Part shown: piece after piece, positions 1 through 7,781 of the stretch | How the letters are laid out: each line of letters starts with the position of its first letter | Position numbering within the stretch: position 1 is the stretch's first letter | NCBI GenBank assembly: GCA_001897675.1 | Contig: MKUE01000140.1 | Span: 1-32,174, forward strand | Length of the DNA: 32,174 bases | From: Thiobacillus sp. 65-1059 | GTDB lineage: Bacteria; Pseudomonadota; Gammaproteobacteria; Burkholderiales; Thiobacillaceae | Direction: 5' to 3' | Program-made: the position numbers and the translations under genes | The notes under the pieces: model-generated | Told to the model about the DNA's origin: nothing | The model's database searches: none | The model's input: only the letters and a program-made list of their open reading frames with translations

Positions 1-1
1 C

Positions 2-409
2 GACGACTACGGCCCGGTCAAGGCCGACCTGCCCGGCCGCCACAACGGCGTGCTGGTGTCGCAGGACAACGGCGAAGCGGTGGCCTACGCGCTGTGGAAG
101 CTGGAAGACCGCGGCCGCATGTTCGTTTCGCCCGGCGACAAGCTGTACGAAGGCATGATCATCGGCATCCACAGCCGCGACAATGATCTGGTGGTCAACC
201 CGATCAAGGGCAAGCAGCTCACCAACGTGCGCGCCTCCGGCACCGACGAGGCAGTGCGCCTGACCACGCCGATCAAACTGACGCTCGAATCCGCGGTGGA
301 GTTCATCGACGACGACGAACTGGTGGAAATCACCCCGAAATCGATCCGCATCCGCAAGCGCCATCTGCAGGAACACGAGCGCAAGCGCGCCAATCGCGCG
401 GCGGCGTAA
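2..409 (+). CDS. typA: GTP-binding protein TypA/BipA, C-terminal part
   Basis: This is the 3' end of a gene that begins before the window; the open frame runs from base 2 to a TAA stop, giving 135 residues. They match the C-terminal domain of TypA/BipA, a ribosome-binding translational GTPase involved in stress responses and ribosome assembly. Recognisable stretches are the LVSQDNGEAVAYAL segment, the GDKLYEGMIIG segment and the NPIKGKQLTNVRASG region, followed by the LTLESAVEFIDDDELVEITP segment and a basic tail (RIRKRHL). The GTPase domain lies outside the window. A strong hairpin terminator follows four bases after the stop, so this is the end of its transcription unit. Confidence 0.95.
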   Translation, partial: DDYGPVKADLPGRHNGVLVSQDNGEAVAYALWKLEDRGRMFVSPGDKLYEGMIIGIHSRDNDLVVNPIKGKQLTNVRASGTDEAVRLTTPIKLTLESAVEFIDDDELVEITPKSIRIRKRHLQEHERKRANRAAA

Positions 410-412
410 TGC

Positions 413-438
413 AAAACCCGGCCGGCGCCGGGTTTTTT
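413..438 (+). terminator. Intrinsic terminator after typA
   Basis: A perfect 10-base-pair stem (413-422 with 427-436) with a CGGC loop runs into six T residues at 433-438. It separates typA from the rmuC unit. Confidence 0.9.
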
Positions 439-452
439 CATGGCGGCACGGG

Positions 453-458
453 TAAAAT
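453..458 (+). promoter_or_regulatory. Candidate -10 element for rmuC
   Basis: TAAAAT lies 6 bases before the rmuC ATG. Transcription would start at or next to the A of the start codon, and no Shine-Dalgarno sequence is visible, so the transcript could be leaderless. No good -35 is seen because that region is occupied by the typA terminator. Confidence 0.35.
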
Positions 459-464
459 CCGCGC

Positions 465-1757
465 ATGCATCCTGTCGAAATCGGCCTCTTCGCCGGCCTT
501 GCCGCCCTCGTTCTCCTGACTGTTTTCCTGCTGCTGCGCATGCGTGCGCTGCAGCGCGAACAGGCCGGGCTGCCCGCGCTGCTGGCGCAGGACATGGAGG
601 CCCGTCACCGCGCAGTGCTGACCGACTTGCATGCGGGGCTGTCGCAGCAATCCGATCGCATGCAAACCCAGCTGGCGGCCTTGCAGATCGCGCAGGCCGA
701 GCGCTTGGCCGAGACGCGCGAAACCGTCACCGGCCAGTTCGGCCAGTTCCAGACCGCGATGCTGGAAAAGCTCATCGAACAGGGGCGCGCCGAGCAAAGC
801 CTGCTGCAGGACACGCTGAAGCATATGACCGCGCAGTTCAGCGAGCGCGTGCAGCAGTTGTCGCAGACGGTCGATGGCCGCCTGAATGAAATCTCCGGCA
901 AGGTGGCCGAGCGGCTCGACGAGGGCTTCAAGAAAACCAACGAGACGTTCACTTCGGTGATGTCGCGGCTGGCGGTGATCGACGAGGCACAAAAGAAAAT
1001 CGAAGGACTCGCCTCCAACGTCGTGTCGCTGCAGGAAATCCTCGGCGACAAGCGCTCGCGCGGCGCTTTCGGCGAAGTGCAGCTGGAAGCGCTGGTGAGG
1101 AACAGCCTGCCACCCGACGCCTATGTCTTCCAGCACACCCTGAGAAGCGGCGCACGCGCCGACTGCGTGCTGATCCTGCCGGAGCCGACTGGCACGGTAT
1201 GTGTCGACGCCAAGTTTCCGCTGGAAAACTACAGCCGCATGTTCGACGACACGCTGCCGGCGGCCGAGCGCGAGGCGGCGCGGCGGCAGTTCAAGGCCGA
1301 CGTCAAGAAACACGTCGACGACATCGCCGCCAAATACATCGTCACCGGCGAAACCTCCGACGGCGCGGTGATGTTCCTGCCGGCCGAAGCGGTGTTCGCC
1401 GAAATCCACGCCTACCATGCGGATCTGGTCGAGCATTCACAGAAAAAGCGGGTGTGGCTCACCTCGCCGACCACGCTGATGGCGGTGCTGAATACCGCAC
1501 GCGCAGTAATCCGCGATTCGGAAACGCGGCGCATGGCGCACGTGATCAAGGATGAATTGAGCAAGCTGGCGAAGGATTTCGCGCGCTTCGACGAGCGCAT
1601 GAAAAAGCTCGCCTCCCACATCGAGCAGGCCAACAAGGATGTCAGCGAGGTGCGCATTTCCAGCGACAAGATCAGCCGCCGTTTCCTGCAGATCGAACGG
1701 GTCGAACTCGAACATCCGGACGCAGGCGCCGCGCGCCTGCTCGACGTCGACGAATGA
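465..1757 (+). CDS. rmuC: RmuC family DNA recombination protein
   Basis: The 430-residue protein belongs to the RmuC family, predicted nuclease-like proteins that limit recombination between inverted repeats. An N-terminal membrane anchor (about residues 6-24, GLFAGLAALVLLTVF) is followed by a long coiled coil (about 30-190) and the conserved RmuC core. The core includes GAFGEVQLEALVRNSLPP, the VDAKFPLENYSRM segment, and MFLPAEAVFAEIHAY. The start at 465 keeps the membrane segment; later ATGs would lose it. The 3' end overlaps the next gene by four bases (ATGA), which implies translational coupling. The family's biochemical activity is still poorly defined. Confidence 0.93.
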   Translation: MHPVEIGLFAGLAALVLLTVFLLLRMRALQREQAGLPALLAQDMEARHRAVLTDLHAGLSQQSDRMQTQLAALQIAQAERLAETRETVTGQFGQFQTAMLEKLIEQGRAEQSLLQDTLKHMTAQFSERVQQLSQTVDGRLNEISGKVAERLDEGFKKTNETFTSVMSRLAVIDEAQKKIEGLASNVVSLQEILGDKRSRGAFGEVQLEALVRNSLPPDAYVFQHTLRSGARADCVLILPEPTGTVCVDAKFPLENYSRMFDDTLPAAEREAARRQFKADVKKHVDDIAAKYIVTGETSDGAVMFLPAEAVFAEIHAYHADLVEHSQKKRVWLTSPTTLMAVLNTARAVIRDSETRRMAHVIKDELSKLAKDFARFDERMKKLASHIEQANKDVSEVRISSDKISRRFLQIERVELEHPDAGAARLLDVDE

Positions 1758-2527
1758 GCTGGTTTTCCGGCTGGCGCCGCAACCGCATTCTCCGGCACCA
1801 CCTCGTACCGTTCGCCGCATTCCAGGCTGCGGTCGAACGCCTGCCGATCCTGCGCGGGCTGACCTCCGACGAACTGGCGCACCTGCGCGAAGCCGCCAGC
1901 CTGTTCATCCACGACAAGACCTTCTCCGCCGCCGGCGGCGCCGAAGTCGACGATGCCATGCAGCTCGGCATCGCCGTCCAGGCCTGCTTGTTGACCCTCA
2001 ACCTCGACGAAGACAGCTACCGGGGCTGGAACGAGATCATCCTCTACCCCGACGAATTCCTGCGTCCGCGGGTGGAGATGGACGAGGCCGGCGTCGTCCA
2101 CCATACGCGCGACATCCTGGCCGGCGAGTCCTGGCACGGCGGTCCGCTGGTGCTGTCGCTCGCCGACGTCGAAGCGAGCGGCCGGGCCGACGGCTTCAAC
2201 GTGGTGCTGCACGAATTCGCGCACAAGCTCGATATGCTGAACGGCGACGCCAACGGCTTTCCGCCGCTGCACCGCGGCATGGATTCCGCCAGTTGGGCGC
2301 GCGACTTCAGTGCGGCCTATGCCGACCTGTCCGCGCGCGTCGATAACGGCGAAGACACCGCGATCGATCCCTACGCCACCGCCAACCCCGCCGAGTTTTT
2401 TGCCGTGCTGAGCGAAGTGTTTTTTGAAACGCCGCACGTGCTCGATGCGGAATACCCGGCGATTTACCGGCAACTGCAGCAGTTTTATCGCCAGCACCCG
2501 CTGCGCCGGTCGGAAAGCCGGGCATGA
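1754..2527 (+). CDS. mtfA: MtfA-type zinc-dependent peptidase (DUF980)
   Basis: The 257-residue soluble protein resembles MtfA, the Mlc titration factor, a zinc peptidase that in Escherichia coli binds the glucose repressor Mlc and has aminopeptidase activity. The zinc-binding HExxH motif is H153-E-F-A-H157, followed by the conserved KLDMLNGDANG stretch. Conserved NEIILYPDEF and the downstream NPAEFFAVLSEVFFE region, which supplies the third metal ligand in the family, are both present. It overlaps rmuC by four bases upstream and the aminotransferase by four bases downstream, so the three genes are probably co-translated. No mlc-like gene lies in the window, so a role in glucose regulation here is unproven. 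Confidence 0.92.
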   Translation: MSWFSGWRRNRILRHHLVPFAAFQAAVERLPILRGLTSDELAHLREAASLFIHDKTFSAAGGAEVDDAMQLGIAVQACLLTLNLDEDSYRGWNEIILYPDEFLRPRVEMDEAGVVHHTRDILAGESWHGGPLVLSLADVEASGRADGFNVVLHEFAHKLDMLNGDANGFPPLHRGMDSASWARDFSAAYADLSARVDNGEDTAIDPYATANPAEFFAVLSEVFFETPHVLDAEYPAIYRQLQQFYRQHPLRRSESRA

Positions 2528-3693
2528 CCGCAAGCCTCCGCCAAACCGCCGCACGCATGGACGGCATCGCGCCGTTCCATGTGATGGATATCCTGGCGCG
2601 GGCGCAGGCGCTGGAAGCCGCCGGACGCGACATCATCCATCTTGAAATCGGCGAGCCGGACTTCGCCACGCCGAAGCCCATCGTCGCGGCCGGAATCGCG
2701 GCGCTGCGCGCCGGGCACACGCACTACACCGGCGCACTCGGCCTGCCCGCCCTGCGCGAAGCCATCGCCGGATTTTATGCCGCTCGCTGGCAGGCTGCGG
2801 TCGACCCCGCACGGATCGTGGTGACGCCCGGTGCTTCGGGAGCCTTGCTGCTGACGCTGGGCCTGCTGGCCGGCCCCGGCGACGAAGTGCTGATGGCCGA
2901 CCCGGGTTATCCCTGCAACCGCCATTTCGTCCGCTTTTGCGACGCCCGCGCAGTCACCGTTCCGGTCGATGCCGACAGCGGCTTTCAACTCACCCTCGAA
3001 TCCGTCGAGCGCCATGCCACTTCGGCCACCCGCGCCGTGCTGATCGCCAGCCCGTCCAATCCCACCGGCACCGCCATTTCCCCCGACGAGCTCGCACGCA
3101 TCCGCGACTGGTGCCGCGCACAGGGCGTGGCCCTGATCGTCGACGAGATCTATCTGGCGCTCACTTACGACGGCAGCGAGCACAGCGCCGCACGCTGGGA
3201 CGACGTATTCGTCATCAACAGTTTTTCCAAATATTTCTCGATGACGGGCTGGCGGCTCGGTTGGCTGGCCGCTCCCGCCTGGGCCATGCCGGCACTGGAA
3301 CGGCTGGCGCAGAATCTGTTCCTGGCGGCCGCCACCCCGGCACAGCATGCGGCACTGGCAGCATTCTCGCCCGCAACCCTGGATGAACTCGAAAACCGCA
3401 AGGCCGAGTTACGCGCCCGCCGCGATTTTCTGCTGTCCGCCTTACGCGAGCGGGGCTTCGATATTCCGCTGACGCCGCAGGGGGCGTTTTACCTGTATGC
3501 GGATTGCAGCCGCCTCACCGCGGACAGCCACGCATTCGCCAATCTTTTACTCGAACAGACGGGCATTGCCGCAACGCCTGGAGTCGATTTCGGTTCGCAT
3601 CGCGCGGCACGCCACATCCGCTTTGCCTACACCCAGCCTCTACCGCGGCTGGCCGATGCGATGACGCGGCTCGATCGTTTTTTGCAGGCATAA
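2524..3693 (+). CDS. PLP-dependent class I/II aminotransferase
   Basis: The 389-residue protein is a fold-type I pyridoxal phosphate enzyme of the aspartate aminotransferase superfamily, which transfers amino groups between amino acids and 2-oxo acids. Visible landmarks are EIGEPDF near the N-terminus, the TPGASGAL cofactor loop, SPSNPTGT, the aspartate in VDEIYL, and the Schiff-base lysine K236 in SFSKYFSMTGWRLGW. The substrate cannot be read from the sequence. It starts inside the mtfA stop codon (ATGA) and is followed directly by a terminator, so it is the last gene of the rmuC unit. Confidence 0.92.
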   Translation: MTASLRQTAARMDGIAPFHVMDILARAQALEAAGRDIIHLEIGEPDFATPKPIVAAGIAALRAGHTHYTGALGLPALREAIAGFYAARWQAAVDPARIVVTPGASGALLLTLGLLAGPGDEVLMADPGYPCNRHFVRFCDARAVTVPVDADSGFQLTLESVERHATSATRAVLIASPSNPTGTAISPDELARIRDWCRAQGVALIVDEIYLALTYDGSEHSAARWDDVFVINSFSKYFSMTGWRLGWLAAPAWAMPALERLAQNLFLAAATPAQHAALAAFSPATLDELENRKAELRARRDFLLSALRERGFDIPLTPQGAFYLYADCSRLTADSHAFANLLLEQTGIAATPGVDFGSHRAARHIRFAYTQPLPRLADAMTRLDRFLQA

Positions 3694-3718
3694 AAAAACC
3701 GGCCCGAAGGCCGGTTTT
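3692..3718. terminator. Bidirectional intrinsic terminator
   Basis: A perfect 10-base-pair stem (3695-3704 with 3709-3718) with a CGAA loop has A residues on its left side and T residues on its right side. It can stop the aminotransferase transcript on the plus strand and the convergent lipoprotein transcript on the minus strand. It overlaps the aminotransferase stop codon. Confidence 0.9.
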
Positions 3719-3735
3719 ACGTTCCGTGCCCGGAA

Positions 3736-3960
3736 TTACTGGGCGGGAGCGGGAGCAGCAGCATCAGCAGGCGCTTCGGCGGCAGGCGCTTCGGCAGGAG
3801 CAGCGGCGTCAGCAGCCGGGGCTTCAACGGCGGGAGCAGCAGCTTCCGGAGCCGGAGCTTCAGCAGCAGGCGCTTCGGCGGGAGCAGCGGCTTCTTCTTT
3901 TTTGCCGCAAGCGGCCATGGAAACAGCCAGCAGAGCAGCCAGGAGGACGGAATATTTCAT
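3736..3960 (-). CDS. Small Ala/Pro/Glu-rich lipoprotein
   Basis: This 74-residue protein has a lipoprotein signal peptide: MKYSVLLAALLAVSMAA followed by C18, the probable lipidated cysteine. After a short CGKKEE segment the rest is a low-complexity chain made only of Ala, Pro and Glu with a few Asp, Val and Gln, with repeating AEAPA/EAPAAE units. Such a chain should be extended and disordered in the periplasm. An AAAGGGA ribosome binding site precedes the ATG, and a candidate promoter lies about 80 bases upstream. I do not recognise a specific function; structural or envelope-spacing roles are guesses. Confidence 0.8.
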   Translation of the reverse strand: MKYSVLLAALLAVSMAACGKKEEAAAPAEAPAAEAPAPEAAAPAVEAPAADAAAPAEAPAAEAPADAAAPAPAQ

Positions 3961-4038
3961 TTAATTTCCCTTTACTTACGAATATAAAAACCCACACCAG
4001 AGATCGGTCCGGGACTTGTGATCCAGCCGACGCGCGGA

Positions 4039-4044
4039 ATTCTA
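4039..4044 (-). promoter_or_regulatory. Candidate -10 element for the lipoprotein gene
   Basis: On the minus strand TAGAAT lies about 80 bases before the lipoprotein ATG, just downstream of the terminator of the preceding operon. The AT-rich upstream sequence is consistent with a promoter, but no clear -35 hexamer is seen. Confidence 0.4.
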
Positions 4045-4075
4045 ACAAAACCGTAAAAGAAAACCACAATCTACT

Positions 4076-4113
4076 AAAAAATTGATTTGGCGCGTCCCGG
4101 ATGTTGCCAAATC
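4076..4113 (-). terminator. Intrinsic terminator of the moxR-vwa-hslO operon
   Basis: Read on the minus strand, GATTTGGC (4113-4106) pairs with GCCAAATC (4091-4084) across a 14-base loop and is followed by a run of six T residues (4081-4076). It lies about 25 bases after the last gene of the operon. Confidence 0.75.
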
Positions 4114-4135
4114 GCAACAAAACGGCTTTGGTGCA

Positions 4136-4420
4136 TTATTTTCTGGGCGTTTCGATGAACTCTCCCGGCTGGGTGCCAGGGCGCAATTTACCTTGATACA
4201 AAAAGCCGGCGCCATAGCGGCGGCCGCCATCCGGCGCGGTGATCAGCTCATTTTCGCTCCAGATCCAGACATGGCCGTCACGGGTGTCGAGGACAAACGC
4301 GCGCGCCCCGCCCTTGCCGCCCTCGGCACCTGCCAGCGGCAGCGCCTGATAGCGTTCATTCTCGGCCAGCGCACCCGTTGATAGCGTCAGCAGCCCCAGC
4401 AGCACCCATCCTGTCCGCAT
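4136..4420 (-). CDS. Small exported protein of unknown function
   Basis: The predicted protein has 94 residues with an N-terminal signal peptide (MRTGWVLLGLLTLSTGALA, probable cut before ENERY). The mature part is polar, with a central RAFVLDTRDGHVWIW segment that looks like paired beta strands. I chose the ATG at 4418-4420 because AAAGGA lies six bases ahead of it; an ATG at 4433-4435 overlaps the hslO stop (ATGA) and would add five residues. It is the last gene of the moxR operon and is followed by a terminator. No family is recognised; a periplasmic location is inferred from the signal peptide. Confidence 0.65.
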   Translation of the reverse strand: MRTGWVLLGLLTLSTGALAENERYQALPLAGAEGGKGGARAFVLDTRDGHVWIWSENELITAPDGGRRYGAGFLYQGKLRPGTQPGEFIETPRK

Positions 4421-4431
4421 CGCGTGTCCTT

Positions 4432-5352
4432 TCATTTGCTTGTGCCCTTGACAGCGGACGCTTCCCCGTGCACCCCGGCTTGCTGCGAAGCGGCGTCCTT
4501 CGGGGTAAAAAGCGCGGCCACCGCGGCTGCGTCCAGCACATATTCATGGTTGCAGATATCGTCGTGAACCCGGATTTCACCCTGCTCGGCGATAATGGCC
4601 TCGCATTCCGCCTGTCCCACGCCGCGCAGCATGGAATGGATTTTGGCCGCGTCATACGGGCAGTGATAGCTGACCGGGCGAGGATCGTACACCCGCACAT
4701 CCTCCTCCGGGAACAGGCGCTCGATCAGCTTGATCGCGCCGAGCCCGAGCAGTTCGTCCGCCCGCACCGTGTCGGCCAGGATCTGCATCCGGTTCCAGCC
4801 GTCCGCATCGCGCGCGGCCGCCCCCGGCAGCGCCTGCAGGAACAAACCGGCGGCTGTTTCGCGGCTGGCCGCCAGCCACAGGCGGGTGGGCAATTGTTCG
4901 GACTGCGCCAGATAATGCTCGAACACCGCGGCCAGGGTCTCGCCTTGCAGCGGCACATGGCTCTGATAGGGCTGGCGCATGTCGGCGGTGTCGAGCGTCA
5001 GAGTCAATGCGCCGTCGCCCAGCAAGGCCGGCACGCTGCCCGCCGCCAGGTCCGGAACGGTGCGCGCCACGCCGCGCAGGCGCAATTGTTCATCGCAATC
5101 CATCACCAGCAGCGATACTTCGCCGGCGCCGCGCAACTGAAACGTCAGCCGCCCCGCCTGCTTGAGGTTGGCGGTGATCAGCGTGGTCACCGCCGCCAGC
5201 TGGCCCAGCATTTCAAGGGCAGGTTCCGGATAATCGCGCCCAGCCGTCATCTCGCGCCAGGCCGATCCCAATTGCACCCAGGCGCCACGGATGTCGAGCT
5301 GTTCGAACAGGAAACTGCGCACCCGGCTGGGCTGAGCGTGCAAGGCGCTCAA
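4432..5352 (-). CDS. hslO: Hsp33 family chaperone with incomplete cysteine switch
   Basis: The 306-residue product aligns along its length with Hsp33, the redox-regulated holdase. Matching stretches include the start region (RVRSFLFEQLDIRGAWVQL), AEHEYLAQSEQLPTRLWLA-type core sequence, the DELLGLGAIKLIERLF segment, EEDVRVYDPRPV, and the AEQGEIRVH region. In canonical Hsp33 a CxC and a CxxC bind zinc. Here the first motif is C231-P-Y233 and the second D264-D-I-C267, so only two of four cysteines remain; an extra cysteine is at 250. The start is a TTG overlapping the TGA of the upstream VWA gene (TTGA). An open frame continues upstream to 6471, but that part is a shadow of the VWA gene. Whether this variant still senses oxidation is unknown. 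Confidence 0.88.
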   Translation of the reverse strand: MSALHAQPSRVRSFLFEQLDIRGAWVQLGSAWREMTAGRDYPEPALEMLGQLAAVTTLITANLKQAGRLTFQLRGAGEVSLLVMDCDEQLRLRGVARTVPDLAAGSVPALLGDGALTLTLDTADMRQPYQSHVPLQGETLAAVFEHYLAQSEQLPTRLWLAASRETAAGLFLQALPGAAARDADGWNRMQILADTVRADELLGLGAIKLIERLFPEEDVRVYDPRPVSYHCPYDAAKIHSMLRGVGQAECEAIIAEQGEIRVHDDICNHEYVLDAAAVAALFTPKDAASQQAGVHGEASAVKGTSK

Positions 5353-6605
5353 TTGAGTTGCACCCGCTCGCCCCATGGCACCATGCCCTTGCCCTTGACC
5401 AGCCAGATCACCGGGTAGTTGGGCGGCAGCCTGGGAAAGTCGCCTTCGGCATCGGTGAAATACACCAGCATGTCGGGGCTGCGGTTTTCGTGCTCGACCC
5501 AGTCGAACACCGGACGGAAATCGGTGCCGCCGCCGCCGTCGAGGCCGGCGGGAAGCTGCATGGTGTCCCAGGGCTCGAATTCCCACGGTGCGTTTCCGGC
5601 CACATGGTTGTCGCACGCCAGCAGCGTCACCCTGGCGCGCACCTGGCCCTTGAGCGCATCGAGCTCGGTGACGAATTCGCGCAGTTCGTCGTCGCTGATC
5701 GAGCCACTGGTATCGATCGCCGCCACCACCTCGATGCCCTCGCTCGACAGGCGCGGCAACAGCGCGTCGCCTTCGCGGCGCGAAGGCCGCCGCCACGAAT
5801 AGTCGTCGCGCTGGTTGACCGCGAAGAAGCGCGCCAGCAAGGCGCGCCACGGCAGACTCGGGGCCAAAAGGCCGTCGACCCAACGCATCATCGACTGGGA
5901 CAGTTTGCCGGCCTGGCGCGCCGCCTGGGCGGCGGCGGCCAGCCGGTTTTTCCATTGCTCGGCGAGTTCCTCGCGTTCGCTGGGCGACAACTCGTTCGGC
6001 TTCTGCGAGGCCTGGCTGCCACTGCCCTGCTGCTGTTCTGCCTCGCTCTGGCCTTCCTTGCCCTGGCCACCGGCCTCGCCGCCCTCGGGGTCGTCCTGGC
6101 GTTCGTCCTGATCGGGGCTGGCGCCTTGCTCGTTGTCGTTGTCGAACAGGTGCTGGTCGAAGGATTCTTCCGGGGTATCTTCCGGAATCAACGGATAGAT
6201 TTCTTCGGCCGACAGCGTCATGAAGTTCTGGTCGGCGAGGATGCCGTGCAGCGGCGGCTTCAGGCCTTCCTCGATCAGGATCAGATTCACCGCGTGGTCG
6301 CAGGCCACATCCCAGCGCCGCTTCATCCGGTGGTTGCGGCGCTGGGGATGGCCCATGGCGCAGTGCATCGCTTCGTGTGCGAGTACGAACTGCGTCTGCG
6401 CCAGGGACAGGTTTTCGACGAACTTCGGATTGAAATAAAACGCCTGCGCATCGGTTCCCGTTGTGGAGCACCAGTCGCCGCCGACCTTCAGCGGCAGGTG
6501 CATCACCAGCGCACCAAGAAACGGGCGCTCCATGATGAGACGGGTGCGCGCGGCCGCCAGCTTGGTGAGGATGGGCTGCAGTGCGGCGTCAGGCTGATCG
6601 GCCAT
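5349..6605 (-). CDS. VWA-like protein with HExxH metallopeptidase-like domain (DUF2201 type)
   Basis: This 418-residue cytoplasmic protein has two recognisable parts. The N-terminal domain (about 1-150) carries H77-E-A-M-H81, a zinc-binding HExxH motif as in the putative metallopeptidase domain of DUF2201 proteins. A charged, Gln/Glu/Asp-rich linker (about 150-215) follows. The C-terminal domain (about 290-418) is von Willebrand factor A-like, with the metal-binding D298-T-S-G-S302 and a later GGGGTDF and YFTDAEGDFP. Proteins of this kind are usually encoded beside a MoxR AAA+ ATPase, as here with a three-base gap, and are thought to act as its partner, like ViaA with RavA. The substrate is unknown. 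Protease activity is only suggested by the motif. Confidence 0.88.
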   Translation of the reverse strand: MADQPDAALQPILTKLAAARTRLIMERPFLGALVMHLPLKVGGDWCSTTGTDAQAFYFNPKFVENLSLAQTQFVLAHEAMHCAMGHPQRRNHRMKRRWDVACDHAVNLILIEEGLKPPLHGILADQNFMTLSAEEIYPLIPEDTPEESFDQHLFDNDNEQGASPDQDERQDDPEGGEAGGQGKEGQSEAEQQQGSGSQASQKPNELSPSEREELAEQWKNRLAAAAQAARQAGKLSQSMMRWVDGLLAPSLPWRALLARFFAVNQRDDYSWRRPSRREGDALLPRLSSEGIEVVAAIDTSGSISDDELREFVTELDALKGQVRARVTLLACDNHVAGNAPWEFEPWDTMQLPAGLDGGGGTDFRPVFDWVEHENRSPDMLVYFTDAEGDFPRLPPNYPVIWLVKGKGMVPWGERVQLN

Positions 6606-6608
6606 GGA

Positions 6609-7652
6609 TCAATGCTCGTAGAGAACCAGGTCGGTGATGCTGTTGGCCCACTCGGCGAATGCCGGCACGGCGAACAGCGGACGGCCCACCGCGCGGTGCA
6701 GGTCGGACACCAGCATGACGCCCATTTCGCGCTGCGGGAAACGCTGCGCATATTTGAGGATGTTGCCGTATACCGCCGCAGCGTTGCCGCTGTCGGCGGC
6801 CTGCAATGCGCGCCGCACCAGCGCCGCGGCGACGCCATACTGCAGGTCGATGCCTGCGGGCACTTCGGCATCCGCGCCCGCGATGATGGCATCGAGATCG
6901 GGCATCTGCGCCATGTTGTCGACGAAGGTTTTCAGCTCCAGGCCGGCTGACTGGCCGACGCAGGCCTGCAGCGAATCGGCCAGCAGTTCGGTCCTGTCGA
7001 ATTTCTGCAGCGCGCGGTGGGCATACTCCCACGAGCGCGGGCTGGGAAAGGCGATCGGCGTGTGCGCCGGGTCGAAACTGAACAGCAGGTCGGGACGGAA
7101 GCGCAGGAAGGCGATGACCCGCGGATCGATATCCTCGCTGTGCGCCCAGTCCACCCAGTCGTCCAGATTCACCTCGACTTCATAATGGGTGAAGCGGTTG
7201 GCCAGCGGCGCCGGCATGGCGTAGGTCACGCCACGGTCGCCCTGGCGGTTGCCGGCGGCGAAGATCACCCAGCCGTCGGGCACCCGGTACTCGCCCAGGC
7301 GGCGGTCGAGGATCAGCTGGTAGGCCGCCGCCGACACGGTGGGCGGCGCCGAAGTGATTTCATCGAGGAACAGGATGCCCGACGGGCCATGGCGCCCGGC
7401 ATCCGGCAAGACCGAGGGTATCGACCACTCGACCAGCTGGCCGCTGCGGAACGGAATGCCGCGCAAGTCGGTCGGCTCCATCTGCGACAGGCGGATGTCG
7501 ATCAACGGCACGCCATGCTGCTGGGCGATCTTGGCGACGATCTGCGACTTGCCCACGCCCGGCGGCCCCCACAGCATCACCGGGGTATGGTGGCCGTCGG
7601 CGGCGCTGTCGAATTCGCGGTCGAGGATGGTTTCGATGTGGGAAGGGCGCAT
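6609..7652 (-). CDS. MoxR-family AAA+ ATPase
   Basis: The 347-residue protein is a MoxR-type AAA+ ATPase. Walker A is G29-P-P-G-V-G-K-S36, Walker B is I93-L-F-L-D-E98, sensor 1 is in IFAAGNRQGDRG, and the arginine-finger region is PLANRF. MoxR ATPases remodel proteins or help insert cofactors, usually with a VWA-domain partner, which is the next gene. This is the first gene of the minus-strand operon that also holds the VWA protein, hslO and a small exported protein. The upstream 129 bases to the divergent Nudix gene must hold both promoters. A TATCAT on the minus strand around 7683-7688 is a possible -10. Confidence 0.92.
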   Translation of the reverse strand: MRPSHIETILDREFDSAADGHHTPVMLWGPPGVGKSQIVAKIAQQHGVPLIDIRLSQMEPTDLRGIPFRSGQLVEWSIPSVLPDAGRHGPSGILFLDEITSAPPTVSAAAYQLILDRRLGEYRVPDGWVIFAAGNRQGDRGVTYAMPAPLANRFTHYEVEVNLDDWVDWAHSEDIDPRVIAFLRFRPDLLFSFDPAHTPIAFPSPRSWEYAHRALQKFDRTELLADSLQACVGQSAGLELKTFVDNMAQMPDLDAIIAGADAEVPAGIDLQYGVAAALVRRALQAADSGNAAAVYGNILKYAQRFPQREMGVMLVSDLHRAVGRPLFAVPAFAEWANSITDLVLYEH

Positions 7653-7781
7653 GGTCGATCAGAACAACGGTTGGGTCTTGAATGATAATCGCTCGCGGAC
7701 TCGCATTCCAGCCTCACCCTTGCTTGAGGTGGGGGGATTTTGTTACCGTGGAACGCAACTCGACCATTTGTTGGATGCAGC

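Noticed and set aside
438-1436. Minus-strand open frame opposite rmuC
   Set aside because: No domain or ribosome binding site; the plus strand encodes an intact RmuC.
5353-6471. Open minus-strand frame continuous with hslO, giving an apparent 679-residue protein
   Set aside because: The extra N-terminal part is Arg/Pro-rich and lies opposite-frame to the well-supported VWA gene; Hsp33 homology begins only at about 5340, where a TTG overlaps the VWA stop.
7678-7696. Fur-like half site (AATGATAATC) in the moxR-Nudix spacer
   Set aside because: Only one half matches the consensus and neither flanking gene concerns iron; it more likely contributes a -10 element (TATCAT on the minus strand) for moxR.
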